A DNA stretch of 64,000 bases from Siniperca chuatsi (lineage: Eukaryota > Chordata > Actinopteri > Centrarchiformes > Sinipercidae). Position 1 is the stretch's first letter. Every line of letters begins with the position of its first letter. The notes below the pieces were generated by a model that saw only the letters and a list, made by a program, of their open reading frames with translations, was not told the DNA's origin and did no database searches. The translations under genes and the position numbers were made by a program. Below, one piece after another: positions 60,669 to 64,000 of this stretch. The stretch is taken from the NCBI RefSeq assembly GCF_020085105.1, contig NC_058045.1, positions 8,136,333 to 8,200,332 of the forward strand. Direction: 5' to 3'.

Positions 60669-63232
60669 TCAGTGTTTACCCACAGGTTGAGAGTTTCTTT
60701 TTGGTGGACAACATGTTTTCAACTAATCCACGGTTGACGGAATATGCATAATACAAATATACACTCACTTGCCAGTATTGGGTTCATCTAGCGGTCCGAA
60801 ACAGCCCTGCAATTTATGCTATGTTCATAATGGCTATAATGATCACTTTTTGTTGTTTTGTTTTTTCCAATATTTTATCCACTCCAGTTATATCAATGAG
60901 GGTGGACTAAATATTAGAATGACCTTTCAAAACAAAACAGTACAGTTCAGTAGCACCACAAACTACATCCTCCAAAAGCCGAATCAATATAGCTCTATAA
61001 CAGTTTCAACAAAAAGTGAACATTTTAACCTTCATGAAGGTAGGATTGTATTAGAGTGCGGTTCTAGCTTTAGCTAAGCTTACCTAATAAACTGGCAACT
61101 GAGTGTATAAAACTATCTTTGGGTTGTGGCAAATCAGTTTGAATGGGCCATCAGAATAACCTGTATATGTGTTAAAACAGTGTGGTTGTGGGAATCCTTG
61201 GAGATGAATTGAAACTCAACTAATTTTTTGTTCCTTTCCTCTCTAGAAGAGGAGGAGGAGGAGGTCCTTGCTGACATGGGCACCTCAGCCGAGGCTATGC
61301 AGGTGGCACTGGAAGAGGATGAGGAGGAAATGGACGAAGACGAGACGGTCAACGATGAGAACCACCCACTGAAGAGGCACCTGGACAGTCCTGATGCAGC
61401 TATGGGCATGATGCCTACCTCCAAGAGGCCGCGCATGTACCCTGGCCTCAGCCCAGAATGGGGCACTGAGCCAAGGGAGCCCCTTACCTCTCTCAACCCT
61501 CAACGTGTTCCCCCAGGCATGCTGCCTACTCATGATAGCCTTGACCCCCTGTCACCTGAAACACCTTCTGGAGCCCTGCCTTCCTTCAGACCTCAGCCGG
61601 TAGTACCAAAACACTCAGATCAAAAGGGCCTCACCACTCCAGGAAGAAAGCCTAGGGTCTCATCCCCTGGGAGACAACGGACTAAGTCCCCTAAAGGGGT
61701 CATTCCTGTTCCAGTGGGTGGTAGTCCCATTCAATCTCCAAAACCATCTAAGGAAAGAAAGAAATCCCCAGGGAGGACTAAGAGTCCTAAAAGCCCCAAG
61801 AGCCCAAAGATGGTTTCAGCTAAAACATCCCAACCCCAGAGCAAGACAGATGGTGTGCATAAGCTACCGCTGTCTGCGCTGAGTGAGAGGATGGGCAAAG
61901 AAAACATCCATATGCGTCTGAATATAGAGGACAGGGAGTTAGCTGAGGGCCCCTTCAAGAAACTGGAGCCTGATAATACAGCCATCGATGACTCCATTGA
62001 TGCTGTGATTGCCAGAGCGTGTGCTGAACGGGAGCCTGATCCTTTTGCTTTTTCCTCGGGCTCTGATTCAGATAGCAACGGATTCTCCAGCCCCAGGAGG
62101 CTGACCATCATGGAACCGTCTACGCCTAAAGTCCTGATAGGAGCCAACAACACTGTAAAAGACACTTCAACACCACTTCACCCACACACACACGCAGGCC
62201 TAGGAAACTGGACTATGGATGATTCAATCAATGAGGTGATCCGAAAGGTCAACCAGGGTGGTCCATCGGCACCCCCGCCTAACCAAGGAGAATATGTGTC
62301 CTCGGGATCAGCCTCACCACCTACTCCTGAACCTCTGCTCAAGGTGTTTGAGGAGAAGAACAAGATTGTGTCATCAGTAGATGTCAAGAAAAAGCTAAAG
62401 AAGGAGCTCAAAACTAAAATGAAGAAGAAGGAGAAAGACAAGCCGAAAGACAAAGACCGGGAAAAGGATAAGAGCAAGCTGAAAGAGAAGAACAAGGAGA
62501 AGAACAGGGATAAAAACAAGGAGTTTTCCAAGGACAGCAAGATGCCCTGGAAGGAGTTCGGAATGAAGGATGATGAGCTCTTTGTTCAGCGAGACTTTAC
62601 TCTGCCTGAGGGCTCCCTCAAGATAAAAACCAGAGATGGAGATGGCCCTAAGAAGGAGAAAGAGAAACACAAAGACAAAAAGAAGGATAAAGAAAAAAGT
62701 AAAAAGGACAAAGATAAGAGGGACAAGGGTAAAGACCGAAGCAAGGACGACAGGCAGAAACAATCTGCGTTAGCCCCCTTTGCTCTGAGTGAAGTCCCAC
62801 CACTGTTCAGCCCCTCTGCCTGCCTGCGCATACCCTCCATGCTTCCTCCTTTGGCCCCGATCCTCCAGGATAAGGACATAAAGAGCAAGGAGAAGGACAA
62901 GAAGAAAGACAAGAAGGAGAAGAAGAAGAAGAAAGACAAGGAGAAGGATAAGGAGCGAGAGAAGGCCAAAGAAAAGGAGAGGGAGAAAGAAGAGAAGAGG
63001 AAAGAAAAGGAGAGGGAAAAGGAAAAACGAGAAAAAGAGAAAGAAAAAGAGAGAATTCGATTGGAGAAGGTAACGTTTTTTTGTTCAGTAGATGCGTCTG
63101 TGGTGTCAGAGGTTCTCTGAAATTTACCTTGTCCTTCCTGTTTCCTCAGGTGAAAGTGGACACTCCAGCAGCTTTACCGTCTCCAGTCATCCCCAGACTG
63201 ACACTCAGGGTGGGAGCAGGCCAGGACAAAAT
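59713..63232 (+). CDS. taf3: TAF3, TFIID subunit 3 (5' part, 4 exons; continues past the window)
   Basis: Exons: 59713-59878, 60360-60602, 61247-63069, 63150-63232, giving about 771 residues so far (human TAF3 929). TAF3 is a TFIID subunit that pairs with TAF10 through its N-terminal histone fold and reads H3K4me3 with a C-terminal PHD finger. Here the histone fold is residues 1 to about 85 (CESYARSLLRVSVAQICQAL, LDDVSQAFRLLGVSLSELED). KNNVLQFPQPG and EERKDYIPDYMPP follow, then an acidic run, SP-rich repeats (KSPGRTKSPKSPKSPK), DSIDAVIARACAEREPDPFAF, SPPTPEPLLKVFEEK and very long Lys/Glu/Asp-rich stretches. Exon 4 ends in PRLTLRVGAGQDK, just before the region leading to the PHD finger, which lies outside the window. 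Confidence 0.95.
60632..60666. repeat. GT dinucleotide microsatellite in TAF3 intron 2
   Basis: Perfect (GT)n of about 35 bp, about 30 bp after the exon 2 donor. Confidence 0.95.
60759..61108. repeat. MITE with ATACACTCA termini in TAF3 intron 2
   Basis: The ends ATACACTCACTTGCCAGTAT and (inverted) ATACACTCAGTTGCCAGTTT are inverted repeats around about 350 bp of non-coding sequence. A flanking TA is possible on both sides. Recognised as a common teleost MITE type. Confidence 0.75.
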
Positions 63233-64000
63233 GTAAGCATTGAATGAATGTTTCTAGTGATATTTCTGGGAATATTCCTTCCATCACCTCTTTGCATGTT
63301 ACGTGACATTCTCTTTTTCTTGCACCATTTAAAAGATTTAAATAGATTTAGAAAGATTGTTTCTGCAGCAGTATCATCATGTTACATATTACTAGAGCTG
63401 GATATCGAACCTTAATACTTTTTGGTACCGACTGAAATGTGTCTTTTTTAAATTATTATTATAGCAGTGTTAAAAACTGTCAAGTACCTTAAAGGGACAG
63501 TTCACCTCAAAATAATTTTTCCTCTTACCCGTAGTGCTGTTTTTCCATCTAGATTGTTTTGGGGTGAGTTGCCAAGTTTTGGAGATATCGGCCGTAGTGA
63601 TGCCTTTCTTGAATATAATGGGACTATTTGGCACGCTCAAAGCGCCAAAAAATACATTTGAAAAACTCAACAGCAATGTCTCTTTCCAGAAATCATAACC
63701 CGGTTACTCAAAATAATCCACAGACCTTGTTGTGAACAGTTTCATGTAGGAACTATTTTCTTTCTACCGATAGCTCCTGCATGAAACTGCTCACAAGAAT
63801 ATAGTTCCATTTTATTCAAGAAAGGCAGACATCTCTACGGCCAATATCTCCAAAACTCGGCAACTCACACCAAAACAATCAAGATGGATAGCACTACAGG
63901 TGGGGGGGAAAAATATGTATTTCTGCTGGCATCAAATGTCTGTTCAGATTCATAGTCTTGTTTACTAATTTTTTGATAAGATAGTTCCTGATTTAAATCA
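63233..64000. other. TAF3 intron 4 (5' part) with a MITE
   Basis: Intron begins GTAAGC at 63233. Apart from the family A element at 63488-63900 no feature is seen to the window end. Confidence 0.7.
63488..63900 (+). repeat. TTAA-flanked MITE family A, third copy
   Basis: Begins after TTAA with AGGGACAGTTCACCTC and shows CCGTAGTGCTGTTTTTCCA, GAGTTGCCAAGTTTTGGAG and the inverse ...CTCCAAAACTCGGCAACTC near the right end. The extreme right terminus is lost after CTACAGGTGGGGGGG. Confidence 0.7.

Noticed and set aside
62178-62969. Leu/Phe/Ser-rich minus-strand open frames resembling membrane proteins
   Set aside because: Antisense of the Lys/Glu-rich TAF3 exon; AAG/GAG codons read backwards as CTT/CTC/TTT.

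Overview
The window is vertebrate nuclear DNA, almost certainly from a ray-finned (teleost) fish. Genes are split into many exons with GT-AG introns, the background is AT-rich, and non-coding DNA is full of fish-type transposon remnants: a Tc1 element, a DIRS-type tyrosine-recombinase retrotransposon, tRNA-derived SINEs, a LINE scrap, a hAT-type MITE and several TTAA-flanked palindromic MITE families. There are no operons, ribosome binding sites or CRISPR arrays. Exon coordinates were read by hand from splice sites and frame continuity.

Layout. 1-12,000: mostly intergenic. At the left edge there is a minus-strand coding exon of an unrecognised gene (about 1-358) with a likely 29-nt exon behind it. 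The rest holds repeats and an unusual cluster of AP-1-like TGASTCA words. 12,263-18,321 (+): NET1, a RhoA exchange factor, complete in 12 exons (577 codons plus stop). 18,322-24,741: tail-to-tail intergenic DNA. 24,742-29,824 (-): ASB13, an ankyrin/SOCS-box ubiquitin-ligase adaptor, complete in 6 exons (289 codons), with a dead Tc1 transposon in its last intron. 29,825-33,939: head-to-head spacer with MITEs. 33,940-54,708 (+): TASOR2 (FAM208B), a HUSH-type silencing factor, about 22 exons and 2,983 codons, including coding exons of 2.2 and 3.7 kb. 54,709-59,712: intergenic, mostly an internally deleted DIRS element. 59,713-63,232 (+): the 5' four coding exons of TAF3, a TFIID subunit; its PHD finger lies beyond the window.

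The order NET1-ASB13-TASOR2 matches human 10p15.1; TAF3, also on human 10p but farther away, is here the direct neighbour of TASOR2. The genes do not form one pathway. The most notable observations are a MITE that appears to supply the branch-point region of a NET1 intron, a DIRS element that keeps its inverted repeats and internal complementary region, a Tc1 transposase with two separate lesions, a BC-box cysteine replaced by serine in ASB13, an in-phase alternative first exon for TASOR2, and the unidentified gene at the left edge. I saw no clearly new biological system.
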